Origin: Ilex aquifolium
Lineage: Eukaryota; Streptophyta; Magnoliopsida; Aquifoliales; Aquifoliaceae
Direction: 5' to 3'
Assembly (NCBI GenBank): GCA_951799425.1
Contig: OX637394.1
Coordinates: 30,726,001 to 30,790,000 of the forward strand
DNA length: 64,000 bases
Every line of letters begins with the position of its first letter. Position 1 is the stretch's first letter. This document shows, one piece after another, positions 43,618 through 54,866 of the stretch. A model generated the notes under the pieces. It did not search any database and was not told the origin of the DNA. It saw nothing but the letters and a program-made list of their open reading frames with translations. The position numbers and the translations under genes were made by a program.

Positions 43618-45141
43618 TGCTTGATGTTTTTCCTTGTTATCCCTAACCCCTAAATATCATCCCTCAAAATGTATTGTATATGGATGGAGGGGAGTGTCAC
43701 TCTCCCTTTGAGTAGTGTCAAAAGAAAGGGCAAGGAGATAGAAAAATGGGATGGTGGAAATGTGTTATGTGTACGAAAAAAAATGCTCCCCAAGCACAAG
43801 GAGACTTTTGTGGGTCGTGTCTTACTTGGAGGTACTCCAAGGTTGTTTCCACGGGGAAGGATGTAAACCAAGGGGAAGGTGATTTTTGGGTGAAAGAAAG
43901 TGTAAAATCTTTTGTTGTTGAAAGTTGTTTGGCGAAGTGTGCTTTGGTGAAAATGAAATGAGAAACAAATGTTGGCAAATCCAAGAGGTCACTCCAATAA
44001 GAACACCATCTCAACTCAAATCCCTCCTCCAATAGAGCATAAATGAACGATTGATTCATGGGAAGCTAGGGATAAGAATGGTGAGTATCTAAGCATAAAC
44101 CGCGACTAGGCCTACGGAATATCAAAGACTCACCAATTTATCCACCCTCAACCTAGTCAAACCAAACCATTGAACTCTGAAAGAAGGGAGGAGAATGAGT
44201 TGAAATGGCATACCCAAGTGGGGGTTCCCCTTGGTTTTGCTAACTAAAGGATTTTAGCTACTCATGCTTGGGATGAAATTAACAATGTAATGAGAATGCA
44301 TTGCAAAGGAAGAAAACGAAGAATTTTGATGCATTGATGGTAAAAACTTTAAAAGAGAATCAAACTTGCAATGAACTTGTAGGAACTAGCATTAATGACA
44401 TTCAATGAAGCTCTAAAGATTCTTACAGGAGATTACAAGACAATGTATTGAAGAAAATGTAAAAATCTCAATTTATCTCTCTAGAACACTATTCATCCTC
44501 TTCTACCCAGACTCTCTCTCTCTATATCTCCCTCCCTCTGTGTAACCAATGCTAAAGAATAATGGAGTCCTCCATCCCCCCCAAAAACGTCCATAGTCTC
44601 CCTGGCTAGCTGAGTGATGTGATCTCCATCCATAGGGGTCAAGAGGGATGGGCTGGATAGGGTGGTGTAGATCTAGTCTGCACACCCAGCTCCATTCTTA
44701 TTCTCTCTCCTCATTTATCACTCAAGCTTCAAAAGTCAAATGGAGGGTGGTACAATGTGTTGGAGGAGTCAGAGACAAGTGGGAGAGTGATTGGTGGGTC
44801 CCTCAAAAATGGCGGACCTGAGTTGCAGAGATTTGGGGCAGGGATAGCAGACTGTACCGGTACGCGGTACCGGTACCCCGAACTCCAGAGGCAGGACCGT
44901 ACCGGTACTGCGTACCGGTACGCTTCTTCACTCCTGAGCCATTCTTTAGCCACTTTTTCATCCTCATTCACCTCAACTCATTTGGGAAGGCTTTAAGAAG
45001 CCTCATTTAGCGCTTTTTTTCTGCAAACACCAAAAATCTTCATTAAGAACTATAATAATACAACTCCAATCATTTAACCCCCAGAAGCAATTGAAAATAG
45101 GATGATTAGCACCTAAAATATGCAAAGTTTTGTGCTAATCA
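43618..45141 (-). repeat. B1 3' LTR
   Basis: 1524 bp, plus view TGCTTGATG to GTGCTAATCA. Carries GTACCGGTAC palindromes at 44854-44922 with the spacer GAACTCCAGAGGC. Shorter than the 5' LTR (1649 bp) because of deletions, one near 44310 where about 100 bp present at 57850-57940 is missing. Confidence 0.9.
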
Positions 45142-45179
45142 CACCCCCCAACTTGGGTTTTGCTAGTCCCTTAGCAAAA
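45142..45179 (-). other. B1 polypurine tract and hairpin
   Basis: Plus view: TTTTGCTA (45158-45165), loop GTCCCT, TAGCAAAA (45172-45179), an 8-bp stem, followed in element sense by AAGTTGGGGGGTG against the LTR. The stretch 45180-45449 is AT-rich untranslated sequence with no gene. Confidence 0.8.
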
Positions 45180-45449
45180 ATTTATCTTCCAAACAAGGTA
45201 ACGAGCATAACATACAATAATCCATTTAAACGAACAATTTACTCAATCAATCAACAAAAACAAAAATCATAATGCAATTAACAAAATAACATAGACAAGA
45301 TTGAGTCAGAAACTGTGGTTTTCCATTAATGTGCTATAAAATTTGAGTACATGGAGTAGGACATCAAAAAGAAACCAAAACGGCCTACAACCCCATCCTA
45401 ACCACATACAACCCAACACCAAAAGAAAGGCAACAACTACAACAGCCTC

Positions 45450-46664
45450 CTACTCATCACTCTTTCCATCACTCCCATCATCAACCTCATCTTCCTCAGA
45501 CCCTTCATCTTCCCCAGACTGCTCAATATCTTTATCGTCATCATTCTCTCCATCCTCCCCATCATCAGCCTCAACTGTTGTGGAGGCAGAGGGGGCAGGT
45601 GCAGAAGGGACAGTAGCTTCTGGGATGGGCCTCCTTGGGAAGGTATGCATGAAAATCTCTCTCAACATGGCCGTCATCCCCTGCATTAATGCTTCGAGTG
45701 CATCCACACACTGGGGAATTGATCGTGCTGGTGCAGCTGTGGATGGCCCAGTGGATGAGGATGATCCAGGAGCCTCAGCATCAGAACCCATGGTCTTAGC
45801 TCACTCTCCCTTACTCATTGCTTTTCTCTTCTTACTACTGACCTTGTCAATAGCCCCGGTCTCGGGAGGAGTGAGCTTGTCAAACATGTAGCCCTTTACT
45901 TTGAAGTGCGTGCACATCTGGGTTACCAAATTCCCGTACGACAAATTAGTCATCGGCTTCGTTGTTTCCGTAAAATCTTTCATTACTTCCCACATGAAGA
46001 GCGCAAAGTCGATCGTTTTACTTCACACGACGACATCTAACAAGGCTAACTTCTCCATATTCGGCTTCTTCTCCGAAGCCCTTGGGAGCAGATTGTAATT
46101 GAGGAGTTTATTCAGAAGCCCGTACACGTGCTTCAACCCTCCACTTTGAAAACGTCCCTTGAATTGAGTGGGATCCTCATACATTAGAGCCACGAACTCG
46201 TCTCTAGTCTTGGCTCTAGTGACATTGTGAGGATAGACAAGAGGGAAGGGTTGTCGTCTCTCGTATTCTCCAAGAAGAGTGGCAATGACATCGGGGGTCA
46301 CCTCGAACCTTTTACCCCGTACATTTGCTCTCAAAACTTCCACACCGTCCACCATAACCACCCTAAGCGTTTGGTAGAATTCTCTACACATTGACAAATT
46401 ATACCCATCAACGGGTTTAAACCAAAATTTCATGCCATGTCTCTCAATGATCTTCACAACCTCATGCATTGGGGTCAATGAGAGGTGATCAAGGTGTCGC
46501 TCACAAGTCACACTCTTCCCTTGAATCCACTGGAGTCGTGCCTCGCTCTTGGCCTTCTTTCTTTGCACATTTGGGTATGTGCTTGACCCTTCACTGCTTC
46601 TCTTGCGGCTAGTGGGATCCTTGGGTGGAGAGGAACTGGGTCCAGGTCGTTTGGTTCGGGCCAT
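45450..46664 (-). pseudogene. B1 3' accessory ORF (putative plant transposon protein domain), two TGA stops
   Basis: One frame from ATG at 46664 (MARTKRPGPSSS) to 45450, about 405 codons, interrupted by TGA at 46023 and at 45801; the codon context suggests former CGA. Visible: basic N-terminus with RKRSSEG and QRKKAK, MREFYQTL-like CREFYQTL, VRGKRFEVTPDVIA, YNLLPRASEK, then a Ser/Pro stretch and a very acidic Asp/Glu C-terminus. Same family as 17842-18876 in A. The frame stays open upstream to 46829, but the 46664 Met matches the usual start. Function unknown. Confidence 0.75.
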
Positions 46665-47035
46665 GCAATGCAATAGTGCCCCCATTGAGAGAATTGCAAA
46701 GAGGATCAAGAAAAGACCCTCAATCGGGTCTATGGCCTCAGGAACAACATCCAAATAACGTGCCATGTAGAGTTCCTTGAAGAGATTGGAGAAAAATAGG
46801 GGTGAATGAAGCTTATGGAAATTCGGCACTTAGGGTTTCACAGGCGTGGATTGCACAAAATCAAAGCTTAAGGAAAGGATGAATTTGGATTTGAAAGAGA
46901 GATGAGGGGATTTGGAGGCTTGGGAGGTTTTCGAGTGAGAGAGGGTGGTTTAGGGCTGTAATTAGAGGTGAAAAATGAAGGGTTCCCCGAAAAAATTAAC
47001 TTAAAGCCCTAATTTTTTTTTTCGGTTCAGCAGAC

Positions 47036-47150
47036 CGTACCGGTACACGGTACCGATACCTCGAACTCCAGAGGCAGAACCGTACCGGTACTGCGTACCG
47101 GTACGCTATGCTCTAGAGGCCAAACCGTACCGATATGCGATACCGGTACG
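47036..47150 (-). promoter_or_regulatory. B1 palindromes upstream of accessory ORF
   Basis: Six GTACCGGTAC-type palindromes (some with one change) in three pairs, joined by GAACTCCAGAGGC and related spacers, about 370 bp before the accessory ORF start. Same motif and spacer as in the B LTR. No clear TATA box follows, unlike A. The rest of the spacer 46830-47854 has no gene I can support. Confidence 0.5.
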
Positions 47151-47854
47151 CTTCTGCTTTGTTTGCCAAAATAATCCTGCTGAGCACACCTCTCCACTCC
47201 ATTCCAACTCAGGACCTCCCTAGATATTTTACCACACTACTTATGACCTCTACTCCATCCCAAAAATGTACTCCACGTATAAACCACAATCCGAAACATC
47301 ATGCCCAAATTATTACTAAAATTGTAAAGTGATTTAAACTTTTGATGCATTCAAAGTACAAGGAATGGATTTCTATTCTTTAACTATCAAAATGAACACC
47401 CAAACTGCAAGTCACACAATTAATAACACGGGCATTCCTAATTCCTTTCAAATATCAAAAACTTGAGCCATATTCCCCTACTCTACAAGCATGGAAGTCA
47501 ATAATAAATTGTTCAAATGTCTGAACTAAGCACACATGAGTAGTACCATAGTCATAAATACTAGTCTATAGTATGCACCTACACATTTATTTCCAAACTC
47601 GTGTGTGTGTAAATTGAACAAATAATTTGAACACTTGCGCAACAGAATTCACATTTGAATGGCCAGCCAAATTCAGTTTCAATGCAAAACTCACCAAAAG
47701 TCACTCTCACAATGAAATACACTCTAGTTATCCTGGCATGCACTCCATGTGTACATGTGAGATGGAATCTTGTACTCAAAACAAAGTATGCTCACATGTA
47801 ATCCAAAAATGAAGTTCATGTTATGAAAATGAAGCGACTTTGGCATAATCTCAT

Positions 47855-49544
47855 TGATTAGCACAAAACTTTGTATATTTTTATGTGCTAATCATCTTAT
47901 TTTAATTGCTTTTGGAGATTAAATGATGGGAGTTGGATTAATTGAGTTCTTAACGATGATATTTGGTGTTTGCAGTTAAAAGATGCTAAATGAGGCTTCT
48001 TAAGGCCTTCCCAAACCATTTGAGACAAATAAAGATGAAAAAGTAGCTTGGGGATAGCTCATGAGAGGAGGAAATCAGAAAATCAGGAAGTCAGCCAAAC
48101 CGTACCGATACGCATACCGGTACGCTAAGGCTACTGGAGTTCAGCGTACCGGTATGCGTATTGGTACGCTTAAAGCCACTGGAGTTCGACGTACCGGTAC
48201 GCGGACCGGTACGCTTTGCCTGATCTGCCCAAATGCTCTGCAACTCATGTCTGCTGATTTGAGGGTCCCACCAACATACCTCCCATGCTCCCTGACACGC
48301 CCACAATACTGTTCACCCCTTTCACACCCTTGATTTCAAGTTTGGAGCCCGGGCAATCAATGAGGAGAGAGAAGAGAAGAGCTGGGTGTGCAGACAAGCT
48401 CTGCAGCCCCTCTGTCCAGCCCATTCCTCTACACCCTTACAGATGGAGGTCACTTCTGAAGACTAGGGCACCTGTCCAAGCACGTTTTTGGAGGGAAAGG
48501 GATCTCCAGCATTGGCATTCAGCACATTAGAGGGAGATAGATAGATATAGAGAGAGAGAGTCTGGAGAAGATGATGAATAGTGTTCTAGAGAGATAAACT
48601 TGAGATTTTTACATTTTCTTCATGACATTGTCTTGTAATCTGCTGTAAGAACCTTTCAAGCTTCATTTAATGTTATTAATGCTAGTTCCTAGAAGTTGAT
48701 TGCAAGTTTATTTCTTTCTTTAAGCTTTCACCATTAATGCATCAAAAGTTTTCCTTTTCTTACTTTTAAAATGGGTATTTATTGCTGTCATTTATAATTT
48801 CTATTGATGTGCATTTAGTTACTCAAGAGCTTTATTCCTTTGCAATGCATCCTCACTACATTGTTTATTTCATCCCAAGCATGAGTAGCTAAAATCTTTT
48901 AGTTGGCAAAACCAAGGGGAACCTCCACTGGGGTATGCCATTTCAACTCATTCTCCTCCCTTTTTCAGAGATCAATGGTTCGGTTTGACTGGGTTGAGGG
49001 TGGATAAATTGGTGAGTCTTTGATATTTCGTAGGCCTAGTCACGGTTTATGCTTAGATACTCACCCCTCTTATCCCCAGCTTCTCACGAATCAATCGTTC
49101 ATTCATGCTCTATTTGAGGAGGGACTCAAGTTGAGATGGCATTCCTAGTGGAGTAACCTCTTGGGTTTGCCAACATTTGTTTCTCACTTCATTTTCATCA
49201 ACACACACTCACTAAACAACTTTCAACTTTAAAGATTTTACACTTTCTTTTACTCAAAATCACATTCCCCTCAGTTTACTTCCTTCCCCGTGGAAACGAC
49301 CTTGGAATACCACCATGTAAAACACGACCCGCGAAAGTCTCCTTGCGCTTGGGGAGTACTTTTGTACACACACACAATTTTTGTGCATTCACATTTCACA
49401 TTTCCACCATCTCATTTTCTTTTCTCCTTGCCCTTTCTTTTGACACTGTCCCAAAGGAGAGTGACACTCCCCTTTATCCATACACTACACATTCTAAGGG
49501 ATGGTTTTTAGAGGTTAGGAAACAACAACGTTTTTCATCAAGCA
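47855..49544 (+). repeat. B2 5' LTR
   Basis: 1690 bp, TGATTAGCAC to CATCAAGCA. GTACCGGTAC-type palindromes with spacer CTACTGGAGTTC at 48101-48213; weak TATA-like GATATAGAG near 48545. Diverged from the B1 LTRs, so older or a different subfamily. Confidence 0.88.
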
Positions 49545-49548
49545 TTTT

Positions 49549-49631
49549 TGGCACCGTTGCCGGGGAAGGCAAGTGTCAAACCAAGAAGGTGATTTTCGGA
49601 CGACGGAGGTAAGTCCTGTGATCTTCATCAC
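49549..49631 (+). promoter_or_regulatory. B2 primer-binding site, splice-donor-like site and leader hairpin
   Basis: PBS TGGCACCGTTGCCGGGGA (49549-49566), one mismatch to tRNA-Asp. Then GAGGTAAGTC (49606-49615), a strong 5' splice-site match, and hairpin GTGAT-CTTC-ATCAC (49618-49631). The same order is seen in B1, C1 and C2. Confidence 0.75.
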
Positions 49632-49701
49632 GAGCTTAGGTACGTTGTCTCATGTATATATTTTTGTTTGTGTATAATTTCATTTATAGATATTTTGTTG
49701 C

Positions 49702-51378
49702 ATGTGGGGAAGGGACGACCAAAATCAGTTAGTTAGGCAACCCATTGGCCCCAACATGAATCTTGACCAAGACCCACCCGAGGATGCAGGTGATAATTTT
49801 GAAAATGTGGATGCCAACCCGAACGTGCAAAAGGGTGGGGGAGGACCAGAACATAGAGTACCCAATCCATGAATGAATTTTCCTCCACCTAGGAATGAAG
49901 GGAACAATAGCCCAATTGATCCTCCGGCGAGGTCAATGTGGGAATTCCTTCAACCAACCCGCACCACCACACCTTCATGCATACACCTTCCGGTCCAGGC
50001 TCATCTCTTCATAGTTAAACCAGGGATGTTGCAATTACTTCCCACTTTTCACGGAATTGAGAATGAGAGCCCCTATTCTCATATAAGAGACTTTGAGGAA
50101 ATAGTTGCAACCTTCCTCCCCAATCACAATATGGAAGAGATAGCAAGAATGAAATTGTTCCCTTTTTTCCTGACTGATAAGGCAAAAACTTGGCTTCAGT
50201 CCTTGAGATCCCAGACCGTGACATCTTGGGGACAAATGATTTCCATGTTTTTGAACAAGTTTTTTTCGGTGCATAAAACCACCACCCTAAAGAAGCAAAT
50301 TCAAAATTTTTCTGAGCTGCCCAATGAACAATTTTATCACTGCTGGGAACGATACAAGGATTTGCTACAATCCATTCCACACCATGGCTTTGAACCATGG
50401 CAAATGGTGAGTTTCTTCTATGAAGGAATCACACCCGACCATCGACAGTTCATCGATATGATGTGCAATGGGGAGTTTTTGAGCAAAGACCCTGATGAGG
50501 CCTTAGATTATTTTGATGCATTGGCAGAAAATGCACAGTCATGGGACATCACTAATCCCACCGATGTACCAAGGTCTTCCCCTCAAGGGAGTAGCCAAAC
50601 TCATAGGGGAGGGATTTATGACCTAAGTGACAGGGAGGACCTACTTTCAAAAATTCTGAAATTATCTAGGAAGGTTGAGAGCCTTGAGATCAATAGGAGG
50701 CAAGGGGTGTCACAAGTGTCAAAGGCCGAGGAATTCTGCTCAATATGTGAGAATGTGGAGCATTCCACATCAGAGTGCCCCAACATTTCGGCGCTTAAGG
50801 AAGCATATCATGAGCAAGTCCATGCATTTAACCAACCAAGGCAATCATTCTCTCCTCACTCAAACACGTATAATTCAGGTTGGAGTAATCACCCAAATTT
50901 TAGTTGGAGGAATGAGAATCCCACGCCACATGGTTCAATTGCACATACACCTCCTGTGCCTCCTAAGCAAGGTCAATACCAAAACCAATACTAAGGCCAA
51001 GGGCAAGTGTCTAGCTCACAATACCCCCGGAATAATCCACAAGGGTATTCTCCGAACCCACCACCACAGAATTTTTCTACTCAAGGACCGTCCAATCCTT
51101 CCACCTACCAACCTCCCCAGAAGAGGAACTTGGAGGATGTGTTTTACAACTTCATCCAAAGCCAAACCACCTTTAATAACAACATCTCGGCTCAACTCAC
51201 AAAAATTACCAATGCCATAGGGGTGTCACAACAATAGAAGGGGAAATTCCCCGCTCAACCCCAAGAAAACCCTAAGGAGCAACATGCCATTGAGTCCTCT
51301 GACCCCACTAAAGAGAGTTGTGAGCAACTTAAAGCTGTCACCACCCTCCGTAGTGGCAAAGAAATTGACAAAACCATT
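49702..51378 (+). pseudogene. gag: B2 gag with three in-frame stops
   Basis: ATG at 49702 (MWGRDDQN). Stops: TGA at 49870 (B1 still has CGA there), TAA at about 50992 and TAG at 51235 (B1 has GAA). Gag core: WEFLQPTRT, FEEIVATFLPN, DKAKTWLQSL, FFSVHKTTT, WERYKDLLQSIPHHGF; CCHC knuckle CSICENVEHSTSEC, then NPGW-like NSGWSNHPNFSW and a Gln/Pro-rich tail. Reads into pol in the same frame. Confidence 0.87.
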
Positions 51379-54300
51379 TTGCCTACGGTCTTACCCAATA
51401 CCACATTGCCAAAAGGAAAAGATATCTTGGGTGACGCCGAAGAGGGTGAGTTGAGTGAAGAGAAAGAAAGGGAGGTTGATGAGAAAGAAAAATTGACTAA
51501 TGATTGTGTGTTTATTCCTCCCGTGCCTGCCCCTTTCCCGCATCATTTGAAGCCACTTGTCAAGGTGGCTAATTATGCTGATATTTTGGAAATGTTTAAG
51601 CAGATGAAGATTAACATTCCACTCCTCGACACCATCAAGCAAATCCCATCTTGTGCTAAAATTTTGAAAGATCTATGCACGGTGAAAAGGAGATTGAATG
51701 TCCACAAGAAGGCGTTCCTCACGGAACAAGTCAGCTCAATTTTGAGGACCAATACTCCTCCAAAATTCAAAGACCTCGGCTGTCCAACAATTGCCATCAC
51801 CATAGGGAATTGCCGGGTGGAACAAGCATTGCTTGACTTGGGGGCGAATGTCAATCTCCTTCCCTACTCAGTGTATCAACAACTCAAGCTTGAGGAGTTG
51901 AAGCCCATCTCAATTACTCTTTAATTAGCGGATCGTAGCATCCTCACACCAAGGGGAGTAGTGGAAGATGTCTTGGTTCAAATTGATAAATTTTACTTTC
52001 CCGTCGATTTTATTGTGCTAGATACACATCCTGTTGCTAACCTTAGTTCCCAAATTCCCGTTATACTTGGAAGACCCTTCCTTGCTACGTCTAATGCTGT
52101 GATAAATTGTAGGAACGGTCTAATGAAGTTGGCGTTTGGAAACATGACAATGGAGCTCAATGTATTCAACTTGGCAAAGCAACCGGGTGATGATGAGGAA
52201 GTAAGTGAGGTCAATAGAATCGACACCTTGGTTGAGGAGCACTTGGAGTTGGAGAGGATGTTGAAATTCAAGGTAGAAGGAGTTGTGGATCTTGAGGAGT
52301 TGGATGAGCAAGAGGAGGTAGGAGAATTGAAAGGGAAGGGAAGTTGGATCCCTACATTCGAGGAGTTACCCCAACAAGAAAAGAAAATTTTTTCGTCAGA
52401 TGGACAAAAGCCAAACCTGGAGTTGAAGCCGTTACCCTCCCATTTGAAGTACGCCTATCTTGGCGATGGAGAAACATTCCTGGTGGTCATTAGCTCTACA
52501 TTGAATATGGAACAAGAAAGAGAACTCTTGGAGGTATTGAGAAAGCATAAAGGAGCAATTGAGTGGACCATTGTGGATATCAAGGGTATAAGCCCTCTCA
52601 TTTGCACACACCGCATATATCTTGAGGAGGACTCCAAACCTTCCTGAAAACCACAAAGACGGTTGAATCCCATCATGAAAGAGGTGGTGAGGGATGAGGT
52701 TCTGAAACTACTTGATGTAGGGATCATTTTTCCAATCGCTGATAGTAAGTGGGTTAGCCCCACACAAGTAGTGCCAAAGAAATCCGGAGTTACAGTGGTT
52801 ACGAATGATGAGAATGAACTTATACCTACAAGAGTGATCACCGGTGGAGGGTGTGCATCAATTACCGAAAGCTGAACCCTTGCACAAGAAAAGACCACTT
52901 CCCATTGCCATTCCTCGATCAAGTCCTAGAACGAGTAGCGGTCATCTATTCTACTGCTTTTTAGATGGATACTCCGGCTACAATCAAATCGAGATTGCTT
53001 TGGAGGATCAAGAGAATACCACATTCACGTGCCCCTATGGTACCTTTGTCTACCGCCGCATGCCATTTGGACTGTGCAATGCCCCGGGGATCTTTCAACG
53101 CTGTATGATGGGGATTTTCAGTGATATGGTGGAAAAGATAGTGGAGGTCTTCATGGACGACTTTTCTGTGTTTGGGGATTCATTCAACGGATGTTTGACA
53201 AACTTGGAGAAAGTTCTAACAAGATGTGAGGAGAAAAGTCTAGTGTTGAATTGGGAAAAGTGTCACTTTATGGTGACGGAAGGAATTGTGTTTAGCCATA
53301 TAGTCTCGGAAAGGGGTATTGAAGTTGACAAATCCAAGGTGAAGGCCATCTCCAACCTCCCCACGCCGAGAGCCATTAAGGGAATCCGGTCGTTTTTAGG
53401 CCATGCAAGTTTTTATCGCAGGTTTATAAAAAATTTCAGTGCATTGGCCCGACCCTTGACCAACCTACTGTCTAAGGAGATTCCCTTTGAGTGGTCGGAT
53501 GACTGTGAGGCATCTTTTAAAAAACTTAAGAGCATGCTAGTCATGTCTCCTATCATGTGACCACTCAGGTGGGATCTACCTTTTGAGCTCATGTGCGACG
53601 CGAGTGATTACGCAGTCGGCGCAGTGCTCTGTCAAAGGGAGGAAAACAGGTCGTATGTGATACACTATGCTAGCAAAACACTCAATGATGCTCAGATGAA
53701 TTACACTACCACCGAGAAAGAGTTGTCAGTAGTAGTGTTTGCCTTAGATAAATTTCGCTCATACATCATTGGTTCGCCTATTGTTGCCTTTACTGACCAT
53801 TCTGCCTTGAAGTACTTTTTGTCTAAGCAGGATGCAAAACCAAGACTCATTAGGTGGATACTCCTCCTACAAGAATTTGACTTGACGATCAAGGACAAGA
53901 AAGGAGTTGAGAACGTGGTGGAGGATCATTTATCCTGGCTTGTGGTGCAAGAGGCTGATGAGCACATTCCGATCCCTGACTTTTTCCCTGACGAACATTT
54001 GCTTTCAATTCATTCGGTATGTCCTTGGTATGCTGATATATGTAACTTTCTTGCAACAAGACAGATACCACCGCACTGGAGCCCAGAAGATTGAAGACGA
54101 TTTATGGCGGATGTGAAGTACTTCTACTTCGACAATCCATACTTGTTCAAGTATTGTCCCGACCAAGTCATGAGAAGATGTGTACCTGAGAATGAACAAC
54201 GGGACGTACTTGCATTTTGCCATTCACAAGCGTGCGGTGGACATTTTTCAGCGAAAAAGACTTCGGCTAAAATTCTTCAATCAGGTTTCTACTGGCCCTC

Positions 54301-54866
54301 TCTTATCAAAGATTGTGTTTCATTCTGTAAGCAATGCGACAGATGCCAACGATTGGGTAGTGTGACCCAGAGAAGCATGATGCCCCTCTCCCTTGTGCTT
54401 GTCATAGAAATATTCGACTGTTGGGGCATCGACTTCATGGGTCCATTCCCTATGTCATTCGGTTATCTGTACATCCTTCTAGCAGTGGACTATGTGTCCA
54501 AGTGGGTGGAGGCCATCCCGACCAAGACTAATGACCACCGGGTCGTAGTCAAGTTTCTCAAAGAGAATATCTTTTTGAGGTTCGGGATGCCTCGAGCAAT
54601 GATCAGTGATGGTGGATCCCATTTCTGTAATAGGCCATTTGCATCTCTAATCTTCAAATATGGCGTCACTCACAAAGTATCCACCGCTTATCACCCACAA
54701 ACAAATGGCCAAGCCAAGCTAGCCAATATGGAGATCAAGACCATCCTAGAAAAAATTGTTAACCCAAGTAGGAAGGATTGGTCCAATAGATTGACAGATG
54801 CCCTATGGGCATACCACACTGCCTTAGGAAGGATTGGTCCAATAGATTGACCGATGCCCTATGGGC
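51379..54866 (+). pseudogene. pol: B2 pol, broken and truncated in integrase
   Basis: Protease ([22 protein letters not shown]), RT ([16 protein letters not shown] in [11 protein letters not shown]), RNase H (MCDASD, TEKEL, FTDHSALK) and integrase (GGHFSAKKT...[21 protein letters not shown]). Breaks: TAA at 51922, TGA at 52645, two single-base frame changes between about 52847 and 52935, TGA near 53558, TGA near 54092. The Glu of the integrase triad is Lys (GQAK). The coding sequence ends at WAYHTA, where the junction duplication begins. Confidence 0.88.
54769..54866. repeat. 42-bp duplication at the B2/B1 inversion junction
   Basis: 54769-54810 and 54825-54866 are the same 42-bp integrase segment with one mismatch (GACAG versus GACCG), separated by 14 bp. 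Immediately after the second copy the sequence becomes B1 protease on the opposite strand. This fits end joining after a deletion with locally templated filler. Confidence 0.8.

Larger units (their letters stand above)
47855..54866 (+). mobile_element. B2: oppositely oriented Athila-type copy truncated in integrase
   Basis: Plus-strand relative of B1: 5' LTR (47855-49544), PBS, gag, pol as far as the integrase tail, then an abrupt switch at 54866/54867 to B1 minus-strand protease sequence. No B2 3' LTR exists in the window. The 5 bp before it (CTCAT) would be its left target duplication. Simplest reading: B2 inserted into B1, then a deletion removed the B2 3' half and most of B1 pol. Confidence 0.82.
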
